In this document: positions 49,561 to 64,000 of the stretch, one piece after another
How positions within the stretch are numbered: the first letter of the stretch is position 1
Layout: each line of letters starts with the position of its first letter
Assembly (NCBI GenBank): GCA_036346255.1
Contig: CM070622.1
Location: forward strand, 22,284,751 to 22,348,750
Source of the DNA: Ampelocalamus luodianensis
Taxonomy: Eukaryota; Streptophyta; Magnoliopsida; Poales; Poaceae
Length of the DNA stretch: 64,000 bases
Direction of reading: 5' to 3'
Position numbers and translations under genes: made by a program
The notes under the pieces: model-generated
What the model saw: the letters and a program-made list of their open reading frames with translations, nothing else
Told to the model about the DNA's origin: nothing
The model's database searches: none

Positions 49561-50680
49561 CGTGTTGGAACTTTTATTATACTCGAGTTTTTTTTTAAAA
49601 AAAAAAAAACGTTTGCCAGGGTTTTTTAAAAAATAATATTATTTTAAAAAATAATTACAAAAATAAATAGTCACCTCAAAAAATTGCAAAAGTAAGTCAT
49701 CGCCGCCATCGAATCGACGCATGCACTCTTGTCGTAACTCGTGACAGAGACCCTCCGATCTGTCGCGGCCCAACTCCTCGCCGCGATTCAATCTGGCGAC
49801 AAGAAGTTGAATAGTGTAGCTTGCCGACTGCCGCCAGCTTGAACGAGGACAGGGACTCCCTCCTATAAAAGACCCTTGAAACCTTAAAATTCGGCACATG
49901 ACTCCCCCATACCACCTTTACAGACTGATATGATCACACTATGACGCTTACTTTTCAGAGTGACAAGACCACACTCCGCCACACGATATTTTTGGAGTGA
50001 CAAGACGAGGCAGCTTTGCACAGCGACGTGACCAAATGAGTCAACTTTGTGCAATGACGTGATCCAACGAGTCAGTTTTGCGCAGTAATGTGACCCAACG
50101 AGTCTACTTCGCGCAGAGACGTGTTGCAACGCTCCCACACAATTCCTCCTCGGGGCCGTTGGCTCGCGGATGCGAATTTTCTTCAACCGAATTACAATTC
50201 ACCCACATCCGCAGGGCCAGCTCAACATATAAGTACTGCCCCTTCCATGACGGGTTCTCCTGCATTAGGACATCAATACAATCTCACTCAGATGGAGAAG
50301 TAATGGGATGAGATCCGCGAACTCGTAAGGTGTGCTGCGGCCTGGGACGAACAAATGGAGCGTGCTAGGAGGGCACCTCCCCACAATGATGACCCCCGTA
50401 GTAGAAACCTCTATCAGAACATTCTAACCGAGCATTCGCCGTAACATCCACCGAGGGGGGACACTGTCCCTTTATTGGTGCAGCGACACATACAAGTTTT
50501 TCAAGTCGAAGCAACAGCTCAGCTTGGGCATGTGTTATTAGGGTTGCGCAAACTACTCCTCGGACTATCCCGACCGCTGTTGGGACTTAGGCCGCTATCG
50601 GCTGCCAGTAAGGACCAGTTACGATATGTTCATCTACCATTTCTCTTTCAAAGTACGCACTAACAACCTCTCTCGTCTAC
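49561..50680. other. Repeat-like region upstream of SRL2
   Basis: 49585-49690 carries TTTTAAAAAATAATATT and ACAAAAATAAATAGTC, nearly the terminal sequence of the element at 60990-62497; a fragment of the same family is likely. At 49940-50110 a phrase of the type GTGACCCAACGAGTC is repeated about four times with changes. No gene was recognised to 50680. Confidence 0.5.
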
Positions 50681-50812
50681 TCGTAGTTCTCGAATCCGCT
50701 ATGTGGCTATCGCAAGTGGATCGACCAAGGGATCCACCCACATGACTAGTGGCGCCTCGACTGCGAGAAGTGGGATGCCAAGAAGGACGACGAGAAGAGG
50801 GACGAGAAGCGC

Positions 50813-51356
50813 TGTCGTAGTGAGAAGACTAAACAGTAAGAAGTGGAGACCCCTCGTGCAGGAAAGACGAGGGGGCTGAACAGGGGCTCGGTTTGTATTT
50901 ATTATCCTCCCCCTAAGTTACAGGGTAGAGGGGCTATTTATAGCCTCCCGATATGATACATGAAAATACATATATACCCCTAACAAAGTACATTAGCCCT
51001 AGGGGCAGCAGGGTCTTTTACGTGTCCTATGCGTAGCCTCTGGTGCACGATGCACCCTTGTGTACATGATCTATCTTCTAGGGGTGCGCCTGGTCCACCG
51101 CTCTTGTGGACCCCGTACCCTTCGACAATCCTCTGCTACCTTCCCTAGGAAGTCTCTTCGGGCCCGCCGAAGGGTCTTCGGGATGCCTCCGCGGGGGCTT
51201 CGGGATGCCTCCGAGGGGTCTTCGGGATCCTCCGCGGGGGCTTCGGGATGCCTCCGAGGGGTCTTCGGGATCGCCTCCGAGTATGTCCTTGGAAGGCCTT
51301 TTCGGTGCCGTCGTGCTTCGCCGGGTCGTGGGGGTCGGTGGGGCGTCCCTACGACA
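50813..51356 (-). repeat. 3' LTR (element orientation) of the small LTR element
   Basis: 544 bases long. It contains an internal tandem repeat at about 51165-51275, with units alternating GGATGCCTCCGAGGGGTCTTC and GGATCCTCCGCGGGGGCTTC-like phrases; the other LTR has a rearranged version at about 53410-53515. Confidence 0.9.
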
Positions 51357-51798
51357 AGCCCCTCGCGGTCGAGGTCTGCTTCGCCATGGCTGAAACCACG
51401 TCGTTCTCCTGTAAGGTCCAGGCACACCGTCCCCTCTGTCGTGGCGAAGCGTCGTTGGTTGCGAAGAGTCTTTTCTCCTTCGCCTCGCTTCCTACGGGGA
51501 CTCCCAGGCGTCGTGCGCTTTAATGGTGCCGCACGTCTTTGTCTTGATGGCGGCTAGAGCGCCATGCGCCGTAACGGCGCCTGGGACGTTGTGCGCTGTT
51601 ATTGACGCGTCATAATAGACCCGTTGCCTGTACCAGTGCCTCCTCGTACCGCTAACGGCGTTATTAATGACGCGTGTGGCACCTGTTGAGCTCCCTGGGC
51701 GGCTAAAAGTAACCACCACCCCCCCTTTTGGGGCTTATTCTGTCGCCCTATTTTTTTCAAACGTTTGTTTGCGCCTTGCTACGCCGTACTTCCGAAAG

Positions 51799-52032
51799 AT
51801 GACGAAGCGAGGCAAGGAAGCTGCGGTAGAGTCGTCCTACACGAGTGACCTCGGGAGGTCGACGGTGACGGAGGCAGTGCTCCGGACACTCGTGGAGGAG
51901 GGCAAGCTGGAGAGCATGACGAAGGTTCGAGTTCCCGGAACGGAGACGGTGCCGTCGCCTCGAGCCGACAAGGCGGTAGTTTTTATTGCCTTTCTTGACG
52001 CCGGGTTGCGAATCCCGTGCGTGGACTGGTGA
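51799..52032 (+). pseudogene. Antisense ORF fragment resembling the 'putative gypsy type transposon' family
   Basis: It starts MTKRGKEAAVESS and includes KVRVPGTETVPSPR and VVFIAFLDAGLRIPC, which match the pattern of the plant family known as putative gypsy-type transposon (Transposase_28). It lies opposite to the element's inferred transcription. It ends at a stop soon after the conserved start of the domain, and further pieces appear in other frames to about 52250. Such antisense extra ORFs are known in some large plant Ty3 elements; here it is the only recognisable coding relic. Confidence 0.6.
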
Positions 52033-53058
52033 GCGCGCCTACGGTATGACGGCCGAAGTTGGCACAACTTACCCCCAACTCGGTTGTTAAGTTGGGGGTC
52101 TTCGAGTGGATGCTTCGAGCGGCCAGAGCTGTGGGCGAGGCTTGCCTTTTCGCATTCTTGCATGATGCCCGCTGCCAGCCGAAGAAGAACAGCGACGGCG
52201 AGACATTGAATTTTGGCAGCATCAATTTTTAACCGAGATCGCGCTGCCAAATGTACCTACCTGCTCCGGCGGCGCGGAACAGGTGGGAAACGGCCTAGAT
52301 GCGAAGGTGGTTTTACCATACCTGCGTGTCGGGGGATGGTCTGCTGTCCCGAGACGGGCCGATACAGCCCATCGCCAGCTCCGACATCGAGCTAACGGCG
52401 AGGGAGGAGGCCCATCTGCGCCTTCTTCTGGATGTGACGACGCGATTCTCCACACGAGATTTGGTGGAGGAGTTTTGCACCTTCGGGCTTTGGCCGTTGG
52501 CGCGGGACTGGGAAGTTGAGCGGGGCTCCACCGGCTCTGGGCACCCCACTCTTACTGTGAGGGGGCACGAAGGTATGGGTCTTGGCCTGGGCCTTTGTTT
52601 GGATTTTGAATGGTGACTTACACTTTTTGTTCGTTGCAGACGTGTCGATTGCCGAAGTGAGCCGCGCTGCGGAGATACTTCTTGGCCCGTATACGGGTGA
52701 GGAGCATGCGGGGCGATGTCTGGTTGTGCGGGAGGGGCAGTTGAATCGGGTGTATCCTGCCTCAGTTCGCCTCGCTGACTGGCCCGACCCGGAGGCCAAG
52801 AAGAAGAAGCGTGCACGACCGGTGGAGATTGAGGGGGCCGGGCCAGTTTTTGTGGCCCCTCGCGTGCTGCACCCCGCGACGTTGGTGCTGGTCCGCACAA
52901 TGCCGAGGGCTCGGGGCATGCGTCGAAGAGACCGGCGGTGGACCCTTCGGGCCGGTCGGAGTTTTCTGGATCTGCTTCGAATGCTGATCCCTCCGGTCCT
53001 CACGACGCTTCGAGTGCGGGGGGAGTCCCACTGTGGTAGCCGAGCGAACGGCGCCAAC

Positions 53059-53601
53059 TGTCGTAGTGAGAAGACTAAATAGTAAGAAGTGGAGACCCCT
53101 CGTGCAGGAAAGACGAGGGGGCTGAACAGGGGCTCGGTTTGTATTTATTATCCCCACCCTAAGTTACAGGGTAGAGGGGCTATTTATAGCCTCCCGATAT
53201 GATACATGAAAATACATATATACCCCTGACAAAGTACATTAGCCCTAGGGGTAGCAGGGTCTTTTACGCGCCCTATGCGTAGCCTCTGGTGCACGATGCA
53301 CCCTTGTGGACATGGTCTATCTTCTAGGGGTGCACCTGGTCCACCGCTCTTGTGGACCCCGTACCCTTCGACGGTCCTCTGCTACCTTCCCTGGGAAGTC
53401 TCTTCGGGCCCGCCGAAGGGTCTTCGAGATCCTCCGCGGGGGCTTCGGGATGCCTCCGAGGGGTCTTCGGGATCCTCCGCGGGGGCTTCGGGATGCCTCC
53501 GAGGGGTCTTCGTGATTGCCTCCGAGTATGTCCTTGGAAGGCCTTTTCGGTGCCGCCGTGCTTCGCCGGGTCGTGGGGGCCGGTGGGGCGTCCCTACGAC
53601 A
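53059..53601 (-). repeat. 5' LTR (element orientation) of the small LTR element
   Basis: 543 bases long, from TGTCGTAGTGAG to CCCTACGACA. The primer-site-like TGGCGCC on the minus strand lies just inside (about 53050-53056). Confidence 0.9.
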
Positions 53602-53856
53602 AGCGCCGTAACGAAGAGCACAGCGAGCGTATCTGGCGAGACGCAAGCTCATCTCGAGGCATGCAGGCATAGGGAGCGCGAGGCTCACGAGAGGGAGCGC
53701 AAGAAAAAGCAGAAAATGACGGCCAAGAATAAGGCAGCCAGGGAGGAGTACAACATCGAGCTCGCAAGGAATTGCAAATGGCCCTGGTCCACGCAGAAGG
53801 TCATGCCATTCTGTAGTAGTCCCCTGTCCTACCCCCATGCTAATCCTATTTCCTGA

Positions 53857-54264
53857 AGGCATGTATACTTACATGGTCTGGATGCTTGTGTCACAGTGTA
53901 CCGTAGTAGTAACGAGGATGACTAAAGCAATTAGCCGAACCATTATACCATGTGACCATATGTAACGTGCTTCTGTCTGCGGACTATAATGTATTTCCGG
54001 TTCCTTACCTTGTACTTTTTCAGTTGATGCAGTAAATTTCCTAGTAATAAAAAGTCAAGAACGTGTAAATGTGAATACGGCAAATCACACCCAGCTCCTC
54101 CCATAAGTTGGTTAATTTCATGCCAATATGGAAGCTATCACAAGAATAAACAAATCAATCTATCGAAGATACGACAAATCACACTGATATTATATAACAT
54201 TAAGCAAAACGTCATAACACATAGTTTTTTTTCAAATCAAAGTGATATTTCAAAACATTGGCAA
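53857..54264. other. Gap between gene remnant and MULE
   Basis: AT-rich sequence with no recognised gene. It may hold the MULE's 3' terminal region, but no terminal inverted repeat was found. Confidence 0.4.
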
Positions 54265-56572
54265 TCACATATTACAACTATCTGTGCTTTCCTGTGGCCG
54301 CGACCTCAATGTCCCCCATGTGGACTGCCTCAAGTCGAGCGCTCGGATGAGGTCCCCGCGGCGACATCTAGAGTGTCGATGTCTCCGTCGTCCTGAGGAT
54401 TTCTTGTGGGTCATTTCTTGAAGGTGTGCCCACACTCTCTGCAAATGGAGCACTTCTTCGTACGACATTCAGCTTCTGCTTCTTCCATGTTGTTCCTGAT
54501 GTGTCGTACCTATCGTCGGCCAACCTTTCCTTTCAGCCTATCAATATCCGCAGCCCAGATTAGTTGCTCCCAGGTCGGATGGGCAGTGAAATGGTCAACC
54601 ACGGCGTAACCATACATATCTGCATTCTAGGTTTGCATCACCTCCTCCTTGTTGAAATAATCAGAGGTACTGTCTAGGATGCTACGCCACTGTCGAACAT
54701 GCGGTCATAACATGGGAGCAGGGCCTATGCAAAAGAAGGGCTGTTGCGAGCGCATACGCACCTAGCACGGCATAGCGTGCACTCGTGGGTGATCCTCTCG
54801 CGATTCATCCCACGATGTCCTTTATCCCTGCACATTATCTCAAAGCAAAGCTCCCTTGTGCCCATCTTAAATGCCTAGTGCATCTCACCCTTCTTGCTCT
54901 TCTCATCCATGTACTTGGTGGTCATAGCAGAGCAGAGTACCCTATCATTTGCCATGGCGAGCGACATATTGTTGCTTCTGTCAACAAAGTAGTTTGTGAT
55001 ACCGCGGAGAATTGCCTACACAATACCAACCGGGAGGCACCTTGCACTGCGCATGACTCAGTTGTACACCTCGACTAGATTGGTTGTCATGACACCATAT
55101 CATGCACCACCCTATCATGTAGCAGCGACCACTTCTTCTCAGGCTCGTGCTCGATCCAATCCGAGAAGCATTTCACCTGCGCCCCCGTCTTCCTCATCAT
55201 ACTAGGACCATCTGTGGGTAGTTGTGGCAATACTTCGAGGCCTTGGTTAGCACTTGGGGCGATCTTTTTCGCTGCCTCCCTTCTGTGCGTCTGGGTCTAC
55301 TCATCCAAAATCTTCTAGAAAGCTTCAAACTTCCGCTGCTAGTTCTAGTTGCACAGCTGCTTAAATAGGTTCATCAAGTCCTTGTTGTGGAACTGCTTGC
55401 AGAAGTTTGCACCCAAGTGCCTCATGCACCACCTGCTCTACAGATCCGCCCATGCTAATGTTCGTTCTCTCCTTGTTGTAGCTGAGTTATTGCACGCAGC
55501 AAACCCGCATGCCGATCATGAATGACGCATACGTTTGGACGACCCTGTACAACAGAAATCCCCATATTCTTCAGGAACCACAACCAGTTGTTCGTGTTTT
55601 TGCTTTCAACGAAAGCGAATGCCATAGGAAGAACTTGATTGTTGTCATCTGTCGCTATTGCAGTCAGTATCTGTCCCTTGTACTTTCCATTCATGAATGT
55701 GTCATCCACGCATAAGATTAGACGACAGTGCCGGAATACATTGATGCATGGACCAAAGGTGAAGAATGCTCGCTGTAGTACCCTCTTATTGGCTCACTTC
55801 GGATGTGTCGAATCCTGAATGTCCACATGAGTGTCGGAATTCTGTCTTGTATGACTCAGAGTAGCCCGGGGAGGTTGTAATAGGAGTCCTTGAACGTACC
55901 AAACATTGACTCCAATGCCTTCAGTTTTGCCCTCCATACCTTGGCATAACTGACTGTTTACTGGAACCTTGCTTCAATCGCCCGAATGATCGATCGTGGT
56001 TCAAAATCTAGATTATTCATGATCTCATTGTACATGAGGTTGGCGATGAAGCCTGATGATAGGTTCTGGTAGGACTGTCCTGACTCAGCGACGACACATG
56101 TGTGAGGGACCACTATAGAGCACTTCCAGTAGGTGTCTCACTTAGGCTGAAATGCGTTCACTCGCCAAGAGTATCCCTCTATGCCGCACTTCACGTTGTA
56201 GAATCTTGGGTTAGACTTGACAACTATGAATGGTTGCCGCACCGTCAAGGCCCAGAATTTGACCGCCTGCTGCACGGCCTCTTTGCATTTATACATAGCT
56301 CCTTACCCAACCTCACTCTGGTCGTACTCCCATAGCACACAGGAGCCTTCGTTGACGACGAAGTTGTCAAACTGGTATGTGTTCCACTCGGATGGAACCG
56401 CCTGCTGGTCCACATCATCTTCGTCATTGGATCCTTCATCTTCTAACAGTACCATGTAGTTCCAGTCTTCGAGATCCATCCTTTGCACTACGGCTTCCAC
56501 CTCCTTACCCTCGTCAGCAAGCCCAATAACTTGCTTGACTGAAGGAGCTCCTTTCATAGGGTCTTCATTCAT
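54265..56572 (-). pseudogene. Mutator-like (MULE) transposase, degenerate
   Basis: The frame begins near 56572 with an acidic N-terminal region (MNEDPMKGAPSVKQV, DEGSNDEDDVDQQ). Recognisable MULE blocks follow: KGAMYKCKEAVQQAVKFWAL (near 56300), the DNA-binding part to about 55850, and the catalytic core at 55710-55455 with CVDDTFMNGKYKGQIL, PMAFAFVESKNTNNWLWFL and VIHDRHAGLLRAI. A C-terminal zinc-knuckle-like part lies at about 54450-54400 (CSICRECGHTF). Many stops and frameshifts break it (the core alone stays open for 84 codons). MULE transposases cut and join elements with long terminal inverted repeats; none could be delimited here. Confidence 0.82.
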
Positions 56573-60989
<4,417 letters not shown>

Positions 60990-61466
60990 GAATTTTTTTA
61001 AAATATTATTATTTTTAAAGATATTTACAAAAATAAATAGTCGTTTAAAACAATTACAAAAATGTGTTCGCTGCCAGTTGAATCGGCGACGAGAACCTAT
61101 CGCCGGTTCAATCGCGACGAGGAACTATCGCCACTCATGGCCGGCGACTACCTATCGCCAGATTCAACGGAGAGACAGAAGCGGGCGAGTTTCTGTCGCC
61201 GCTTGAATCGGCGATAGGTTCTGTCGCCGCTTCAATCGCGGCGTGAAATTTACTATAAAATCACGAAAAATCAATCCGAAATTCATTTTAATTCCGAAAA
61301 AAACAAGAGAGATTGGAGAGGAGAGAAGAAATTGCGGTGAAGCCACAATCGGTTCGTGGCGGTGGAGAGATCGATAGAGCATCGCTTCGATCGATCATCT
61401 TGTGTTGCGTAAATTTTTACAAATCGTATGTTACGTCCAAACCTTGTAGGTTAGCAAACGACAATA

Positions 61467-61725
61467 GCGACATAGAATTGAGTAGGTTAGATACATGTAG
61501 TCGGACTCTGTAGTACATATTTTGATGTGAATAACGACATAGAATTGCGACTATAGCGACATAGAATTGAGTAGGTCACATAAATTTAGTCGAACTGTGC
61601 AGTACATATTTTCATTTGTGTAGCGACATAGAAATGCGACAATAGCGACATAGAATTGAGTAGGTTACATAAATGTAGCCGAACTGTATAGTACATATTT
61701 TGAGTTGGACATAGAATTACGACTA
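61467..61725. repeat. Three tandem units of 89 bases
   Basis: Units start at 61467, 61556 and 61645, each with GCGACATAGAATTGAGTAGG and GTAGTACATATTTT-like phrases; the last is incomplete. Confidence 0.88.
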
Positions 61726-61865
61726 GAGGCAGCGCACATGGGAGACGTTGAACCGCGACCACGACAAAAATATTATTATCAATGTTGTCAATTATCATTT
61801 TAGTTAAGTGTTATGACGTTCTTCTGCAGGTTCTGTAATATCAGAGTGTATGAATTCCCAATCGA

Positions 61866-62258
61866 ATGACAATATCACTTATCTTCCTTTTTACGAATCG
61901 CTCATACCTCAAACGCCCTCGCTAAATTCTCCAAAATTAATCGTACTACAACAACATACGATGATGATAAAATGTAATTGCGAGTCCAACACATTTAAAT
62001 CGTTTAATTTTTATGAAAATCACAAACCGCCTAAGTGAAATAGGAAAATAAGGGTTGGGAATGACAATATCACTTATCTTCCTTTTACGAATCGCTCATA
62101 TCTCAAACGTCCTCGCTAAATTCTTTGAAAATTAACCGTAGTAGAACAACATACGATGATGATAAAATGTTATTACGACTCTAACAGATTTACACCATTT
62201 AAAATTTATGAAAATCACAAATCGCTAAGTGAAATAGGAAAATAAGGGTTTGGGAATG
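61866..62258. repeat. Two tandem units of ~195 bases
   Basis: Both start ATGACAATATCACTTATC (61866, 62061) and end near AAATAGGAAAATAAGGGTT, with scattered differences. They lie inside the 60990-62497 element. Confidence 0.88.
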
Positions 62259-62893
62259 AATCGCGCTTCAATGGCGATAGTCCCGCCGCCGATTCAACGG
62301 CGACATTTCTGTCGCCGATTGAATCGCGATTCATTCCCTCAATCGCGATGTATGGGACAGATCCATGTCGCCGCTTGAATCGGCGATTATCACTCGCCGC
62401 CGCAATCAAGCGGCAGAGATACATTTTTGTAATTTTTTTAATCGACTATTTATTTTTGTAAATATCTTTAAAAATAATAATATTTAAAAAAATTCGCTCA
62501 TAACATTGAGTAAGATGATTATCAGAATATTCAGCAAGACGAGTCAACACTTTGATCATATTGCACCTACTTTGAATGCAAATTATATTATTTTGAAGTA
62601 TGAAATTGCATTACTATGATTTATACAAATATATTGACTTGCTCGTAGCAAATACCTAAATGATAAATGAATATAACCTCCCCATCCTTGAACTTGGACA
62701 CTATCCCTTATTAGCCTAGAACTAATGGTATATATATTAGTTACTAAGTCTGTATCTAAGTGTCAAGCTTAGCCTTGCTTAGATATATTGACATGTGGGC
62801 AATGATTTGTCCCGACATCATTCAAAACTTAAAATTGGATTTGGGTAGTCGAGGTTGGAGCTTGACTGGTATGTTGAACTAGAAAAGTATTTC

Positions 62894-64000
62894 TGTCGGT
62901 GTTTTAGAACCGATCTTACGTAAAGATTGTTTGATTCGGGGGGTCTCCACAATTGATCACATAGACGAAGAAGACACGGGGATTTTTATACGAGTTCGGC
63001 CTTCTCAGGTGAGAATAACAACCCTACTCCTGTGTATCTTGTATTTGCTCTTTGGATTACAATCGAATAAGTATTTTCCTAATCGTTCTCCAAAGAAGGC
63101 TCTATTTCTTCTTTCCCCAAGCCTCTCTCTCTCTCTAATGAGATACCTATTTATACTAAGCAATAGTGGACGTTGTCCTTCCAGGCTAATTAGTCGCTCA
63201 TTATTATGTAATAATGAGAGTAATTACGGAGTAGTAACCTCCCATGTTTGTCAATCGCCACCAATCGAGATAGTGGGAATTATCTACGCTATGTCGAGAT
63301 AATCTGCGTATTTTGACTGCTTAGATTCTCACTGTTTAATGGGCCGTCAAACGGGTGGGTCCAGTAAGTCGTGAGGAACCTTTAGCAGGCCCCGATCGTA
63401 GAAAAACTTACGACCAGACATACTCGTAACGATCATACCATAGTCGTAGAAGAGCTTACGACTAGGTAGTAGTCGTAACGATTATACCATGGTTGTAGAA
63501 GAGCTTACGACCAGGGGGTAGTCGTAGGGATTATACCATGGTCGTAGAAGAGCTATTTATCGGGGTAGTCGTAGGGCAGCCTCGACTTCGACTAGTTCTT
63601 CCTTTTGATATTTAAGGGTATGTCTTATGACGCCATATTTCTTGATTATGGAGTAAATAAATGTGATTATTTAGATCCTCGTCATCTAGCCCCCAAGCTT
63701 CAAGTGAAAATAACTTACTTGAGTGAAGGGTCGTAGACGATCCTTTGACCACTAAGGGGTCGTTAGGAAAACGTTGAAGGAAAAACTCTTCAACCCTTGT
63801 TTCTCTCGACCAGGAATATGCTTGATCGAGGTAATTGGTTTAAGGTTGTCACGACTACGAGATGTCTTACGACTTGAAGCCGTCAGAGCCTTAAAACCGA
63901 AATAAGGTTTTCCGGTTGGTCTTTCACTTGACCCGGGTCAAGATGGTAATTTCACTTGAGGTGTGAAAAGGTGTCTTGGGACTTTCCATAGGCGTAAAAA
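62894..64000 (+). mobile_element. Probable LTR, cut by the window end
   Basis: TGTCGGTGTTTTAGAACCGA at 62894 is a common start of grass LTRs, and GGGGTCTCCACAATTGATC and CGAGTTCGGCC phrases follow. It contains a tandem array at 63396. No end is seen before 64000. Confidence 0.5.
63396..63585. repeat. Four tandem units of ~49 bases
   Basis: Units begin TCGTAGAAGAGC-like at 63396, 63444, 63493 and 63542 and contain CTTACGACCAG and TCGTAACGAT-like phrases. The fourth is shortened. Confidence 0.88.

Larger units (their letters stand above)
50813..53601 (-). mobile_element. Small non-autonomous LTR retrotransposon (2.8 kb)
   Basis: LTRs 50813-51356 and 53059-53601 both run from TGTCGTAG to CTACGACA, and the flanking target repeat is AGCGC (50808-50812, 53602-53606). 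On the minus strand the sequence next to the right LTR reads TGGCGCCGTTCGC, a tRNA-Asp-like primer site, so the element points to the left. The 1.7 kb interior has no protease, reverse transcriptase or integrase. It carries one recognisable segment in the opposite (plus) direction (51799-52032). The two LTRs are highly similar by eye. Confidence 0.88.
50683..53856 (+). pseudogene. Charged-helix gene remnant split by an LTR element
   Basis: The left part (about 50683-50812) encodes CGYRKWIDQGIHPHD, a stop (TAG), then WRLDCEKWDAKKDDEKRDEKR. The right part (53607-53856) continues in frame with RNEEHSERIWRDA and, after a frame change, an Arg/Glu/Lys-rich helix (REREAHERERKKKQK) and a C-terminus. 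Removing the LTR element and one target copy restores continuity, so they were one exon. The GYYKWID-like phrase and charged tail resemble proteins with GRF-type zinc fingers often linked to plant transposons; that link is tentative. Confidence 0.5.
60990..62497. mobile_element. 1.5 kb terminal-inverted-repeat element with internal repeats
   Basis: The left end (60990-61045) and right end (62437-62497) are inverted copies: GAATTTTTTTAAAATATTA...ACAAAAATAAATAGTCG against CGACTATTTATTTTTGT...AAAAAAATTC. TCATAACA flanks both sides (60982-60989, 62498-62505), consistent with an 8-9 base target duplication. Both subterminal zones are packed with TTCAATCGGCGA / TCGCCG motifs. The interior holds two tandem arrays (61467, 61866) and no transposase. 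hAT or Mutator non-autonomous element are the leading options. Confidence 0.75.

Noticed and set aside
52313..53157. Minus-strand frames of 131-221 codons inside the small LTR element as gag
   Set aside because: Three frames overlap in the same place, all Arg/Pro/Ser-rich with no gag or zinc-knuckle pattern; GC content alone explains them.
63396..63585. CRISPR-like array
   Set aside because: Units are contiguous tandem repeats without unique spacers, in a plant nuclear genome, and lie in an LTR-like sequence.

Overview
The window is nuclear DNA from a grass. Genes are rich in spliced GT-AG introns, and nested LTR retrotransposons, a PIF/Harbinger element and a Mutator-like element lie between and inside them. 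Four host genes are recognised from their proteins: an Enhancer-of-zeste histone methyltransferase of the EZA1/SWN class (most like maize Mez2), a tail-anchored Ubc6-type E2 (UBC32-like), plastid CLPP5, and an EFR3-type ARM-repeat protein (SRL2-like). From memory this order matches a block of rice chromosome 3, so the gene order looks ancestral.

Layout. 1-5135 is a near copy of 16470-21720: the 3' exons of CLPP5 plus part of a Ty3 retrotransposon. 5136-11563 (minus) is an E(z) gene that stops after its CXC exon, lacks SET and carries a frameshift. 13519-16183 (plus) is an apparently intact UBC32-like gene. 17455-25028 (minus) is an intact CLPP5 of 9 exons, with a 4.46 kb Ty3 element in intron 6. 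25165-26107 is a 0.94 kb near-palindrome just upstream of CLPP5. 26459-32794 is a decayed PIF/Harbinger element hit by two solo LTRs. 33625-48487 (minus) is SRL2 with 19 exons and a 991-codon frame; its 8.2 kb intron 5 holds a 5.3 kb Ty1/copia element. From about 49.5 kb to the end there is only repeat sequence: a gene-like remnant split by a 2.8 kb non-autonomous LTR element, a MULE transposase pseudogene, microsatellites, a 1.5 kb terminal-inverted-repeat element and the start of another LTR-like repeat.

The most informative feature is the duplication. Its junction joins the Ty3 integrase region to an E(z) intron. This is what a 16.5 kb tandem duplication would leave: the left copy has a truncated CLPP5, the right copy has a truncated E(z), and each gene would keep one whole copy, with UBC32 doubled. 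The complete left E(z) and the left UBC32 would lie outside the window. A false duplication in the assembly is the main alternative. No new defence system, CRISPR array, rRNA or tRNA gene was seen.
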